From a virus, in the IMG/VR virus record IMGVR_UViG_3300028866_000027, positions 1-21,561 of that record: a stretch of 21,561 nucleotides of DNA, one strand, 5' to 3'. Shown here piece by piece: positions 5,763 to 12,000 of this stretch. The stretch's first letter is position 1. Each line of letters begins with the position of its first letter. The position numbers and the translations under genes are program-made. The notes below the pieces were generated by a model. It was not told where the DNA came from. It did not search any database and worked only from the letters and a program-made list of their open reading frames with translations.

Positions 5763-6031
5763 CGAAGGTTCGACTTTTCAGCTTTGGCGTGGAAGTCAGC
5801 CAGCCGCGCCCTTGCGGCCGCACTCTTTCCGCGCGCGTAGGCCTCGACACATCTTGGAACAGGCGGAACACGCACGCTGTTATCGCTGGCCTTGAGATGC
5901 GCGGCAGCGGCCCAATTTTGGACAACCGCCAACTCCCAGCCGGACCACTCGCGCATCACTAGAAGCGGGACGGGCGAATCGACCAGCAGCAGCATGTCGC
6001 GCAGGATGCGCAGATTCTGTTCATGCTTCAT
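5759..6031 (-). CDS. Unknown phage protein in the minus-strand operon
   Basis: This 90-aa protein starts at ATG 6031, coupled to the upstream gene by ATGA, and is coupled by GTGA to the receiver-like gene downstream. It is largely helical (HEQNLRILRDMLLLVDSPVP; WELAVVQNWAAAAHLKAS), with a basic Ala-rich C-terminus (ARGKSAAARARLADFHAKAE). The tail of the sequence could bind nucleic acid. No family is recognised. Confidence 0.68.
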   Translation of the reverse strand: MKHEQNLRILRDMLLLVDSPVPLLVMREWSGWELAVVQNWAAAAHLKASDNSVRVPPVPRCVEAYARGKSAAARARLADFHAKAEKSNLR

Positions 6032-6408
6032 GGCTTCACCCCCAGGCTTTGGAACATGATCATCAAGGCGGCGCGCTCGGCAGGCGCGAAGAGATCGTCC
6101 AACTCCGCCCGTGCCAGGCCGCGCATGGCCGCAGCGACGGAAATAGTGTAGTAGAGGGAGCTTTCGGGATTGAAAGCGTAAGTTCGGCCGAAGACGTCGA
6201 CGTTCAGATAGCGGAGCGAGTCAACATGCTTGTAGAGGTAGATTCCATCGGCCGAGCCCATGAACCTGAACTGCTCGCAGAGCCCGGGCGGACAGAGTTT
6301 CTCGAGGGGTGCCCAGTTGGGTGCGACCGCTTCGCGAAGCATTTCGGCGAGCACTGTTACGTTATCCTTGGGGTGCGCGGGTACGGCGACACCTTGGCGG
6401 GTGTGCAT
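6028..6408 (-). CDS. Unknown phage protein, first gene of a three-gene minus-strand operon
   Basis: This 126-aa protein starts at ATG 6408 behind AAAGGAGG, the best ribosome site on this strand. The body is alpha/beta (DNVTVLAEMLREAV; ADGIYLYKHVDSLRYLNVDV), with a C-terminal helical stretch (ARAELDDLFAPAERAALMIM). No catalytic motif is evident. It is coupled to the two downstream genes, so the three probably act in one pathway or complex with the receiver-like protein. Function unknown. Confidence 0.75.
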   Translation of the reverse strand: MHTRQGVAVPAHPKDNVTVLAEMLREAVAPNWAPLEKLCPPGLCEQFRFMGSADGIYLYKHVDSLRYLNVDVFGRTYAFNPESSLYYTISVAAAMRGLARAELDDLFAPAERAALMIMFQSLGVKP

Positions 6409-6443
6409 TGTGGCCTCCTTTGAAGGCTGTAGTGCGGCTGGCC

Positions 6444-6461
6444 CGCGCCTTCGTTGGCGCG
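6444..6461. other. Short hairpin between minus-strand genes
   Basis: CGCGCC, a TTCGTT loop and GGCGCG form a 6-bp GC stem in the 79-nt gap between the ribbon-helix-helix gene and the three-gene operon. No T-run follows on either strand, so it is at best a weak terminator or an mRNA-processing site. Confidence 0.4.
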
Positions 6462-6487
6462 AAGGGAGCGGGGCGTGAACTTTCTTC

Positions 6488-6691
6488 TCAGCGTGTTTTG
6501 CGCGCTGGTGTGGGTGCGACGGCGGCTAAGGACCGTTCCTTCTCCACCAGCAGTTTAACCCCCATGCGAAAGAGCTGGGCGTCCTTCAGCCCGGTGCGCT
6601 CGATGAGATAGTCGAGCAGAGCGCGGGTCTCCGGATTGATGCGCATGGAAAAGGGGCTCGTGGGTACAGACTTTTGCGGCTTCGTTATCAT
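6488..6691 (-). CDS. Small ribbon-helix-helix (CopG/Arc-like) DNA-binding protein
   Basis: The start is taken at ATG 6691 behind AGAAGG, giving 67 aa; a longer upstream frame lacks a convincing start. Residues about 12-52 fit a ribbon-helix-helix: strand FSMRINP, helix ETRALLDYLIERTG, turn, helix DAQLFRMGVKLLVEKE. The tail is basic (PTPARKTR). Such proteins are dimeric repressors, antitoxins or partition factors. No toxin gene is evident beside it. As the only obvious regulator inside the minus-strand cassette, it may control the three-gene operon downstream. Confidence 0.75.
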   Translation of the reverse strand: MITKPQKSVPTSPFSMRINPETRALLDYLIERTGLKDAQLFRMGVKLLVEKERSLAAVAPTPARKTR

Positions 6692-6753
6692 GCTGCCTTC
6701 TTTTTGGCGTAAGGACTTTTTACTTCGACGGGGCTTCCGCGTGTGGATGCCGG

Positions 6754-7401
6754 TTATTCGGTGAGATCTACGAACGTGCAAGCCTTGCCCTGTATGCAAG
6801 AGACCTTGCACTCCATTGTGTGCCTCAGCACTGCTCCGTATGTGTTTCTCCCCATGATGCCCCAATCGATGATTATCCAGTTTCTAGTGAGGACTGCGCC
6901 AAAACCGTAAGCGTACTTGTCATCGAACTGCACCGAGGACGGGTCTTTAGCCGTCGCAACAATAGCAGACTTGCACATCTGAGCGGCCGCATCCACCCTG
7001 CTCTGTAGAAAATCGGTTCGGCTCAGCTTGCCTGATGGTGCGGGGGTGGGCACCACCTGCTGGTCGGCGGCGGGAACCGGAGGCATGGCTTCTGTAAAGC
7101 ATAATTTCACCGCTTTTGTTTGCGCGGTTCCCCACTGTTGCGCCTCCTCTTTTGTAAGTGGTGATGCACTATAGGCCATTTCTGCAATCGCCGAAAAAAC
7201 CTTCACCCCGCATGCTTTCTCTGCTTCATTCCGGTTGCCGCTTGCGGTAATTTCTGTTTGCAGAGATGGGAGCTTGTCACGGAGCGCCTGACGAAACACG
7301 GACGCATCGAAGGGGACAGCAGGTGCGGTGACCGGCGTCACCTGCGCGATTGCCGGGACGGTGAACATCAGTGCGAGTAGGACCAAAATGAAGCGTTTCA
7401 T
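6754..7401 (-). CDS. Exported protein of unknown function with six cysteines
   Basis: This 215-aa protein starts at ATG 7401. The first 20 residues (MKRFILVLLALMFTVPAIAQ) are a classical Sec signal peptide, cleaved near AIA-Q, with no lipobox. The mature chain has a Pro/Ala linker near 105-123. The C-terminal domain carries KDPSSVQFDDKYAYGFG and a late strand pair ending in ECKVSC and KAC, a pattern reminiscent of small secreted domains of unknown function in bacteria and prophages. Six cysteines (64, 101, 143, 198, 202, 208) suggest disulfides in the periplasm. It is visibly more AT-rich than the structural genes, fitting acquired conversion cargo. No virion role is apparent. Confidence 0.75.
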   Translation of the reverse strand: MKRFILVLLALMFTVPAIAQVTPVTAPAVPFDASVFRQALRDKLPSLQTEITASGNRNEAEKACGVKVFSAIAEMAYSASPLTKEEAQQWGTAQTKAVKLCFTEAMPPVPAADQQVVPTPAPSGKLSRTDFLQSRVDAAAQMCKSAIVATAKDPSSVQFDDKYAYGFGAVLTRNWIIIDWGIMGRNTYGAVLRHTMECKVSCIQGKACTFVDLTE

Positions 7402-7471
7402 GATGTGTTCTTTCTTCTTGCGTTGAGAAGCGCTTGGCTATATCTAAGTTTCTGTATCGTTGACCGCCTAA

Positions 7472-8083
7472 TCAGCCCGTCAGTTCGATGCCGCGTTCTA
7501 CGAGAGTCTTGTCGCGCCAGTTGAGCATTGCCAGCAGAGTGGCGGGGTTCTCTGCCTTGTCCGATGCGAATGCCAGCTTCTCAAGCCAGCGCACCGCGGA
7601 TTCATTCCGGGACGTGCTGTAGTGTGTATGTACTTCGCTGCCGGAGATGAGGGGCTGAAGAGCGTAACCTTGGGCGAAGAACTCTTTTATGGCGAGATCA
7701 CGCCAGTGGAGCATCTCCACGAAGGCGAGGGCGTTGTCTCTTGTTTTCAGATGCTCCGCCCGTTCCCACAGCCACCTCAATGCAGCATTTACGCTATCTT
7801 GAGTCAAAGCCTGTCCTGCAACCATGGCCGTATTTTTGTTGGCGCACTCGACCTCCCTGAAGTAGCCTTTGCCGAGCTTCTGTTTCGCCAGCTTGTCGAA
7901 AACGCTAGTTGCTTCGGCAAGTGACACCGGCGTGTCAGTCTTGGTTCCACGGGACAATTCCGTGCCTCTACGGCCGAACTGGTAATTGACTACGTAGCCG
8001 TTGCCGGCCTCTTCGATCTGTGCGCGATAAACCTTGTCATGAAAGCCTTCGCGGCATGAGAGGTCGATTGACTCGATGCTCAT
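7472..8083 (-). CDS. WGR-domain protein with a duplicated C-terminal helical repeat
   Basis: The start is set at ATG 8083 behind AGAGGCACC, giving 203 aa. An upstream ATG at 8137 falls inside a promoter -10 element and has no ribosome site. Residues about 1-80 form a WGR domain: charged strands, then YVVNYQFGRRGTELSRGTKT with the core as FGRRG, then the conserved helix SLAEATSVFDKLAKQKLGKGY. The rest holds two similar ~40-residue helical units: ALRWLWERAEH...LHWRDLAIKEF (about 101-135) and AVRWLEKLAFA...LNWRDKTLVER (about 163-197). WGR domains occur in PARP enzymes, where they bind DNA ends, and in many bacterial proteins of uncertain role. No PARP catalytic domain is present. Confidence 0.8.
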   Translation of the reverse strand: MSIESIDLSCREGFHDKVYRAQIEEAGNGYVVNYQFGRRGTELSRGTKTDTPVSLAEATSVFDKLAKQKLGKGYFREVECANKNTAMVAGQALTQDSVNAALRWLWERAEHLKTRDNALAFVEMLHWRDLAIKEFFAQGYALQPLISGSEVHTHYSTSRNESAVRWLEKLAFASDKAENPATLLAMLNWRDKTLVERGIELTG

Positions 8084-8134
8084 CGGTGGTGCCTCTTTTC
8101 TCTTGGGCTGTGTGAAATGTAGGACAAAGTAATA

Positions 8135-8163
8135 CATATAGCAAGATTAAAATGCGGAAACAA
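8135..8163 (-). promoter_or_regulatory. Putative sigma-70-type promoter for the WGR gene
   Basis: On the minus strand, TTGTTT (8163-8158) and TATATG (8140-8135) are separated by exactly 17 nt. The -10 covers the upstream in-frame ATG at 8137, which is why the downstream ATG 8083 is preferred as translation start. The element lies in the divergent gap between the WGR gene and the Crp/Fnr-type regulator. Confidence 0.45.
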
Positions 8164-8206
8164 GTAACACTTTTGGGGGAGGACCGCGCGGGAGTAACCT
8201 TGGATC

Positions 8207-8917
8207 ATGTACACGAACACTGTTCTGCGCGCGCTTTCGGCCGAGGTAGTTGGACGGCTGCGGTTGCGCCCGGTGAAGTTCGATCTGGCTCATGAGTTTG
8301 AGTTTCCGGGAAAGCCGATCGAGCATCTCTTCTTCATTGAGGCTGGCATGGCGTCCATGACCACCACCTTCCAGGACGGCGTCCAGGTCGAGGTTGGCAT
8401 GTTCGGCTGCGAGTCGATTATCGGCGTGTCCGCGCTGATGGGGACCAAGCGCAGCTTGAACCGCGTGTACACACAGATCGCAGGCTCGGGCTTTGCGGCA
8501 AAGCTAGAGCTGGCGCGGCTCGAATTCGCGCGTGGCGGAATCTTCCAGTTGTTGGCATTGCGCTATGTGCAGGCGCAACTGGTGCAGGCGATGCAGAGCG
8601 CGGGCTGCAACAGCCGGCATAACTTTGAGCAGCGCCTTGCGCGGTGGCTGCTGATCTGCGCCGACCGCGCGCGCACGGACACATTCGCCTTGAGCCAGGA
8701 GTACCTGACCGACATGCTGGGGGCGACGCGCTCAACCGTGTCGATCGCCGCCAGCGCGCTCAAGGCCGCGGGGCTGATCGACTACGTCCGCGGCACGGTG
8801 CGCATCCTGGATGCGTCGAGCCTTGAGGAGCGCGCGTGCGAATGCTACCGGGTGATCAAGGACCACCTGGATAACTACGCGGAGTTCGATCACGGCGTGG
8901 CGCTGCCAGGGGCCTGA
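8207..8917 (+). CDS. Crp/Fnr-family transcriptional regulator
   Basis: This 236-aa protein starts at ATG 8207; GGAG lies about 13 nt upstream and a stronger GGGGGAGGA lies farther back. Residues about 20-130 form a cyclic-nucleotide-binding-like jelly roll (HLFFIEAGMASMTT, then VEVGMFGCESIIGVSALMGT). The phosphate-binding signature of true cAMP-binding Crp proteins is missing, and no Fnr-type cysteine cluster is evident. A long helix follows, then a winged HTH at about 160-205 (LSQEYLTDMLGATRSTVSIA). Its ligand is therefore unknown. It is divergent from the WGR gene and overlaps the converging downstream gene by 28 nt. A phage-borne Crp-like regulator may couple phage or cargo expression to host physiology. 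Confidence 0.88.
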   Translation: MYTNTVLRALSAEVVGRLRLRPVKFDLAHEFEFPGKPIEHLFFIEAGMASMTTTFQDGVQVEVGMFGCESIIGVSALMGTKRSLNRVYTQIAGSGFAAKLELARLEFARGGIFQLLALRYVQAQLVQAMQSAGCNSRHNFEQRLARWLLICADRARTDTFALSQEYLTDMLGATRSTVSIAASALKAAGLIDYVRGTVRILDASSLEERACECYRVIKDHLDNYAEFDHGVALPGA

Positions 8918-9291
8918 GTCTTCGCCTGGCCGATCTGGTACGGCATCCACTCGCAGTACGCGCCATCGGGGATTTCCCCGGCGCCTTGATAGAGCCACAC
9001 CGAGGTCCGGCTGTGCGCTTCGCCCTCGGGGTCGAAGACGGCGAGATTGACCATGGTATCTGAGTGGACGTAGGCGATGAGAGCCGCCTGGGGCTGAGTC
9101 CCAGGGTTTAGACCGTGCGGCCAGAACCAGACGACGCGTCCGATGGTTGGCTTGATCATTGTTGGCGCCTCCTTGAGCGCTTCGTCGATGTGGTCGGCCA
9201 TCTCTTCAGCGAGTTCGGTTGAAGCGTTGCCGTACTGGTAACTGCGCAGCGCGTGAACAGCGGCCGTCAACAGCTCTCGCAAATCGGCCAT
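8890..9291 (-). CDS. Phage protein of unknown function with an N-terminal helical extension
   Basis: The start is taken at ATG 9291, 8 nt after GGAGG; ATG 9306 is an alternative. The 133-aa product has two parts. Residues 1-44 are a helical unit (ADLRELLTAAVHALRSYQYG...LAEEMADHIDEALKE). From Met45, MIKPTIGRVVWFWPHG begins a beta-rich unit with NLAVFDPEGEAHSRTSVWL and GAYCEWMPYQ. The latter resembles a widespread small phage protein whose role is unknown. The gene is antisense in an otherwise plus-strand stretch, and its 3' end overlaps the regulator gene by 28 nt. It looks like two phage modules in one frame. Confidence 0.7.
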   Translation of the reverse strand: MADLRELLTAAVHALRSYQYGNASTELAEEMADHIDEALKEAPTMIKPTIGRVVWFWPHGLNPGTQPQAALIAYVHSDTMVNLAVFDPEGEAHSRTSVWLYQGAGEIPDGAYCEWMPYQIGQAKTQAPGSATP

Positions 9292-9326
9292 CACCAACAC
9301 CTCCATCCCCCAAGATACGCGCGTAA

Positions 9327-9352
9327 GTGCGGAGTCGCACTGTGCGGAGTCG
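9327..9352. repeat. Direct repeat GTGCGGAGTCG x2, operator-like
   Basis: GTGCGGAGTCG occurs at 9327-9337 and 9342-9352, 15 bp apart. The first copy continues to CGCAC, giving a GTGCG/CGCAC inverted repeat with a 4-nt spacer. It lies in the divergent gap (9292-9389) between the antisense phage gene and the helix-turn-helix gene, a good place for an operator. Confidence 0.5.
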
Positions 9353-9389
9353 AATCAACTTTGCGAGCTTTTTTGCTCATAACTAGAGT

Positions 9390-9662
9390 GTGCCCTTACA
9401 ACTTAGATTGCTCGTTGCGGTGAATGAGTCCGGCCGGAGAATCGGCGCGACCCACCACAACGCTGTCCTCTCCGACGCCCTGGTCGACCAAATGCGCAAC
9501 TCGCATGAGGATGACGGGCTCGGCTACAAGAAAATCTCACGCGAACTCAACCTGGCTCGAACCACGGTGCGGAAGATCTGCACCTACGAGCGCCGCGCGC
9601 AGACGCCGGCGCGCTGGAAGTCGATTCGCGTTCGCAGGGCGAAGCCGGTGCTCATTGATTGA
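9390..9662 (+). CDS. Small helix-turn-helix phage protein
   Basis: The frame opens at GTG 9390; GTG 9420 is an alternative giving 80 aa. Neither start has a strong ribosome site. The 90-aa product has GRRIGATHHNAVLSDALVDQ, then the helix-turn-helix GYKKISRELNLARTTVRKIC and a basic tail YERRAQTPARWKSIRVRRAK. This arrangement, ending with RAQTP-RWK, is frequent in small phage proteins and resembles resolvase- or homing-type HTH segments (NUMOD/HTH_7-like). Probably DNA-binding, with target unknown. Its TGA overlaps the next frame. Confidence 0.72.
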   Translation: MPLQLRLLVAVNESGRRIGATHHNAVLSDALVDQMRNSHEDDGLGYKKISRELNLARTTVRKICTYERRAQTPARWKSIRVRRAKPVLID

Positions 9663-9852
9663 ATCCAACTCCATCGCGGAAATAACCGCAGAGGTTGATG
9701 CCGCCCTGCTCCGCGAGCGCGCTCGGTGGTCGCCTGTGAACCCTCAGATCTCCTACTACGAACGACTGGTGGAGACGGCGAGCCACGACCAGAACGCCCT
9801 TCGCCGCCTTTACGGGCACATCCACTGGGCCGGGAGCTTCGCCGGCTTATGA
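9655..9852 (+). CDS. Small helical phage protein, probable TTG start
   Basis: A frame without stops continues from inside the previous gene. The first usable start at the junction is TTG 9655, overlapping the TGA at 9660-9662. This gives 65 aa, including EITAEVDAALLRERARWSPV and YYERLVETASHDQNALRRLY. The stop TGA 9850-9852 overlaps the next ATG as ATGA, which supports translation. No family is recognised. The start is uncertain. Confidence 0.5.
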   Translation: MIESNSIAEITAEVDAALLRERARWSPVNPQISYYERLVETASHDQNALRRLYGHIHWAGSFAGL

Positions 9853-10088
9853 AAAAGCCACGTATGAAGTCCCCCATTCACGCGCCCATCAAAATCACCT
9901 GGCGCAACTACCCCGACTCGCTCCACGCGCCCTTCAAGCGGCTGCCGTGCGGGCAATCTTTGCGCCCAAACCTCAAAGTCATGGAAGACTACGTCGCGGG
10001 ATCGAGCGTCGCACGCGCCATCGTCGCGTCGTGGAATCCAGCGCTTTTTTATGCTCGGCTCATCAGGGTCGAAGAGTTGGCGGCCTGA
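9849..10088 (+). CDS. Small phage protein of unknown function
   Basis: This 79-aa basic protein starts at ATG 9849 (ATGA coupling) and ends with TGA 10086-10088, overlapping the sigma-factor start as TGATG. It contains PIKITWRNYPDSLHAPFKRL and a helical end VARAIVASWNPALFYARLIR. No motif is recognised. Tight coupling to the sigma factor suggests co-regulation and possibly a related role such as an anti-sigma or adaptor function, but nothing in the sequence proves it. Confidence 0.6.
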   Translation: MKKPRMKSPIHAPIKITWRNYPDSLHAPFKRLPCGQSLRPNLKVMEDYVAGSSVARAIVASWNPALFYARLIRVEELAA

Positions 10089-10807
10089 TGCGCGAGCCAG
10101 CCATGACCGCAGCGGAGCAAGCATTGGTGATCGGAGGCATGACCGCTGTCAGATGCTTGGCGTTCAGCATGCATAAGAAGATGCCGCAAACAGACCTCGA
10201 CGCCCTGCTGTCCGATGCCTCGTATGGAGCCATAGAAGCTGCCAGGCGATTTGAACCGGGCAGCTCGACGTTCACAACGTTCATGAGGGGCCGCGTAACT
10301 GGCGCCATGCTGGATGGCATACGCGAGAAGGACTGGTGCTCGCGCGTGGCCCGTAGCAGAGGCAGGAAGATGGCCGACGCAGAGCAACTACTTACCCGAA
10401 AGCTACAGAGAGACCCTGAAGATGAGGAAATCGCAGCCCTGCTGGAAGTGAGCCTGGTAGACCTGCACCAGTTGAGGGAAGATCTGGCGCGATCGTATGT
10501 GTTTGACCTGGACAAGCCTGGCCGCATAGACGAGAGCGGTGACGAAGTGGACATAAAAGCCACCGTCGCCAGCCAAGGGGAAGACCAGCTGGATCGCGTG
10601 ATCAGGATGGACTTCGCAGACAAGATGATGGAGGCCGTGGCCCTGTTGTCTATTCGTGAGCAAACGATTCTCAGGATGCGCTTTGAAGACGACATGACCC
10701 TGCGCGAGATCGGCCTGGTCCATGGTGTGTGCATGGCACGAGTGGGTCAGATACTGGCCAAGTGCGTGGTGAAGCTGAGGAAGAGCCTGAGGGGGTTGGC
10801 GGCATGA
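10088..10807 (+). CDS. Sigma-70 family factor, FliA/SigB-like three-domain architecture
   Basis: This 239-aa protein is coupled to the previous gene (TGATG). Region 2 spans about residues 36-85 (DLDALLSDASYGAIEAARRF, then STFTTFMRGRVTGAMLDGIR), with the aromatic/charged -10 recognition helix ending REKDW. Region 3 is about 86-135 (RKLQRDPEDEEIAALLEVS). Region 4 is about 180-235 (LSIREQTILRMRFEDDMTLR, then EIGLVHGVCMARVGQILAK). No region 1.1 is present, so it is an alternative sigma of the group 3 (FliA/SigB) type. It lies upstream of the HNH/terminase/head genes and is a strong candidate for a late-gene sigma. It is followed by a second sigma factor through ATGA. Confidence 0.85.
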   Translation: MREPAMTAAEQALVIGGMTAVRCLAFSMHKKMPQTDLDALLSDASYGAIEAARRFEPGSSTFTTFMRGRVTGAMLDGIREKDWCSRVARSRGRKMADAEQLLTRKLQRDPEDEEIAALLEVSLVDLHQLREDLARSYVFDLDKPGRIDESGDEVDIKATVASQGEDQLDRVIRMDFADKMMEAVALLSIREQTILRMRFEDDMTLREIGLVHGVCMARVGQILAKCVVKLRKSLRGLAA

Positions 10808-11313
10808 CGCGCGGCCGACTGCAAGCATCCTTTGTCGCTTACAAAGCCGGCGAGCTGAGCCTGGACGGCATGATTCTGGAGTCACGCGCGTTCGCCGTGA
10901 GTGTTGGCCGCCTGGAAGGCCGCGAGGATGCCGAGGACCTTGCGCAGGAGGCGTGCATCCAGGTCTGGAAACACATTAACGGGTTCGACGGCCGCCATGC
11001 GAGCTGCGCGACCTGGCTTCGCAAGATTCTCCGCAACCTGATCCTCGACAAGGCCCGCCATGCGCGGTCAGTCCTGTCGGATGCCAGAATCGTCGAAATG
11101 CTCGAGCAGGAACTTGCGCGCGACGACTCAGACGATTCCCCGCGCAGGGGCATGAGCGATTTGCCGCCCGTCTGGCTGACTGTAGATCAGCTTGACCTGG
11201 TGGGCGCGCTGGTGGACGGCGCGGAGATGCGCGACATCGCGGAAGCAACCGGCCTGAGCCTGGGCGCCGTGCGCGCTCGATTCGACCGCATCAAGGGGAA
11301 GTGCCGTAGATAA
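10804..11313 (+). CDS. ECF-type sigma-70 factor
   Basis: This 169-aa protein starts at ATG 10804, coupled as ATGA to the upstream sigma gene. Region 2 is clear: GREDAEDLAQEACIQVWKHI, then GFDGRHASCATWLRKILRNL with ILDKAR (residues about 39-85). After a Ser/Asp-rich linker comes a short region 4 with the helix-turn-helix EMRDIAEATGLSLGAVRARF (about 141-160). This is the two-domain plan of ECF sigma factors, though the region 4 lead-in (VWLTVDQLDLVGALVDG) is atypical. No membrane anti-sigma gene adjoins it, so control differs from host ECF systems. It may act after, or compete with, the FliA-like partner. Confidence 0.8.
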   Translation: MTRGRLQASFVAYKAGELSLDGMILESRAFAVSVGRLEGREDAEDLAQEACIQVWKHINGFDGRHASCATWLRKILRNLILDKARHARSVLSDARIVEMLEQELARDDSDDSPRRGMSDLPPVWLTVDQLDLVGALVDGAEMRDIAEATGLSLGAVRARFDRIKGKCRR

Positions 11314-11360
11314 TTCCGAAGATCCGCGTTTATGTAATTAGGGCAGTAAAAGGCGGACAC

Positions 11361-11558
11361 ATGCGGCTCCAGATCGAACGGTGCACACTCCGCTGCGATG
11401 ACTGCCATGAGCTAATCGAGATCCCGATGCGCATAAAGCGCGCGGACGAACTGATCGAATTCCAAGACAGCCAGCAGGCCGATCACGTCTGCAAACTCAA
11501 AACAGCTACGGTCACGCCGGTTGACCGGACGGTCCATCTGACCACTGTCACGCGGTAG
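11361..11558 (+). CDS. Small cysteine-motif protein
   Basis: This 65-aa protein starts at ATG 11361, with AAAGGCGG about 6 nt upstream. Near the N-terminus CTLRCDDCHELIEIP forms a CxxxCxxC motif, and HVC occurs about 30 residues later, so a single metal site is possible. The rest is charged and probably structured only around the metal. No family is recognised. It opens the stretch between the sigma genes and the packaging genes. Confidence 0.6.
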   Translation: MRLQIERCTLRCDDCHELIEIPMRIKRADELIEFQDSQQADHVCKLKTATVTPVDRTVHLTTVTR

Positions 11559-11590
11559 CCAACGGCTGCCAACCGGCGCAATCTTCTCAA

Positions 11591-11633
11591 GCCCGCAGCC
11601 GAGTGAGGCCCTTCAGCGGCCTCGCCAGCGGGC
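11591..11633. other. Nested hairpin in the gap before the unknown helical gene
   Basis: Outer arms GCCCGC (11591-11596) and GCGGGC (11628-11633) enclose inner arms GAGGCC (11605-11610) and GGCCTC (11618-11623) with a CTTCAGC loop. It occupies the 120-nt gap 11559-11678. No T-run follows, so it may be a structured leader, a processing site or a weak terminator rather than a classical intrinsic terminator. Confidence 0.5.
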
Positions 11634-11678
11634 GTTCTCAGCAAACCAAATCCAACCAACCCTCAAAGGAGCAATACA

Positions 11679-11999
11679 TTGAGCCTTAAAACCGTAGTAG
11701 AGAAGATCGTTGCCGACGTCGAATATCCGTTTGTGCACGCCCCCAAGTTTGTGACGCTGATCGACGAAGCCGTCAAAGGCGAACCCGCGATCAAGGCCGC
11801 AGTGATCAACCTGGTCAAGGCTGCAGAGCTGGCGATTGCCGATGGCGCTATTGCGGTCGCCGCCAAGGGCATCGACCTTCCGGCAGACCTGGCCGAAGTT
11901 CATGATATCGAGTCCTTCTTCACCTATTTCAAGGGCACGTTCCTGCCGTTGATTGAAGCTGAATACAAAGAGCTTTCGGCCACAGCGACAGCGGCCTAA
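11679..11999 (+). CDS. Unknown helical phage protein with TTG start
   Basis: The start is TTG 11679, chosen because AAAGGAG (11665-11671) lies at the right distance and no ATG follows nearby. The 106-aa product is almost entirely helical and Ala/Val-rich (IKAAVINLVKAAELAIADGA), with an aromatic C-terminal helix (SFFTYFKGTFLPLIEAEYKE). There is no signal peptide or clear membrane span. It lies directly before the HNH gene. The strong ribosome site with a weak start codon suggests good but tuned expression. Function unknown; a small virion or DNA-associated protein is possible. Confidence 0.72.
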   Translation: MSLKTVVEKIVADVEYPFVHAPKFVTLIDEAVKGEPAIKAAVINLVKAAELAIADGAIAVAAKGIDLPADLAEVHDIESFFTYFKGTFLPLIEAEYKELSATATAA

Positions 12000-12000
12000 C

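Noticed and set aside
6488-6865. 125-codon version of the small ribbon-helix-helix gene
   Set aside because: The N-terminal 58 residues are His/Arg-rich antisense-like sequence overlapping the exported-protein gene; ATG 6691 has a proper ribosome site.
7472-8137. Longer WGR protein starting at ATG 8137
   Set aside because: That ATG lies inside a good -10 element and has no ribosome site, whereas ATG 8083 does.
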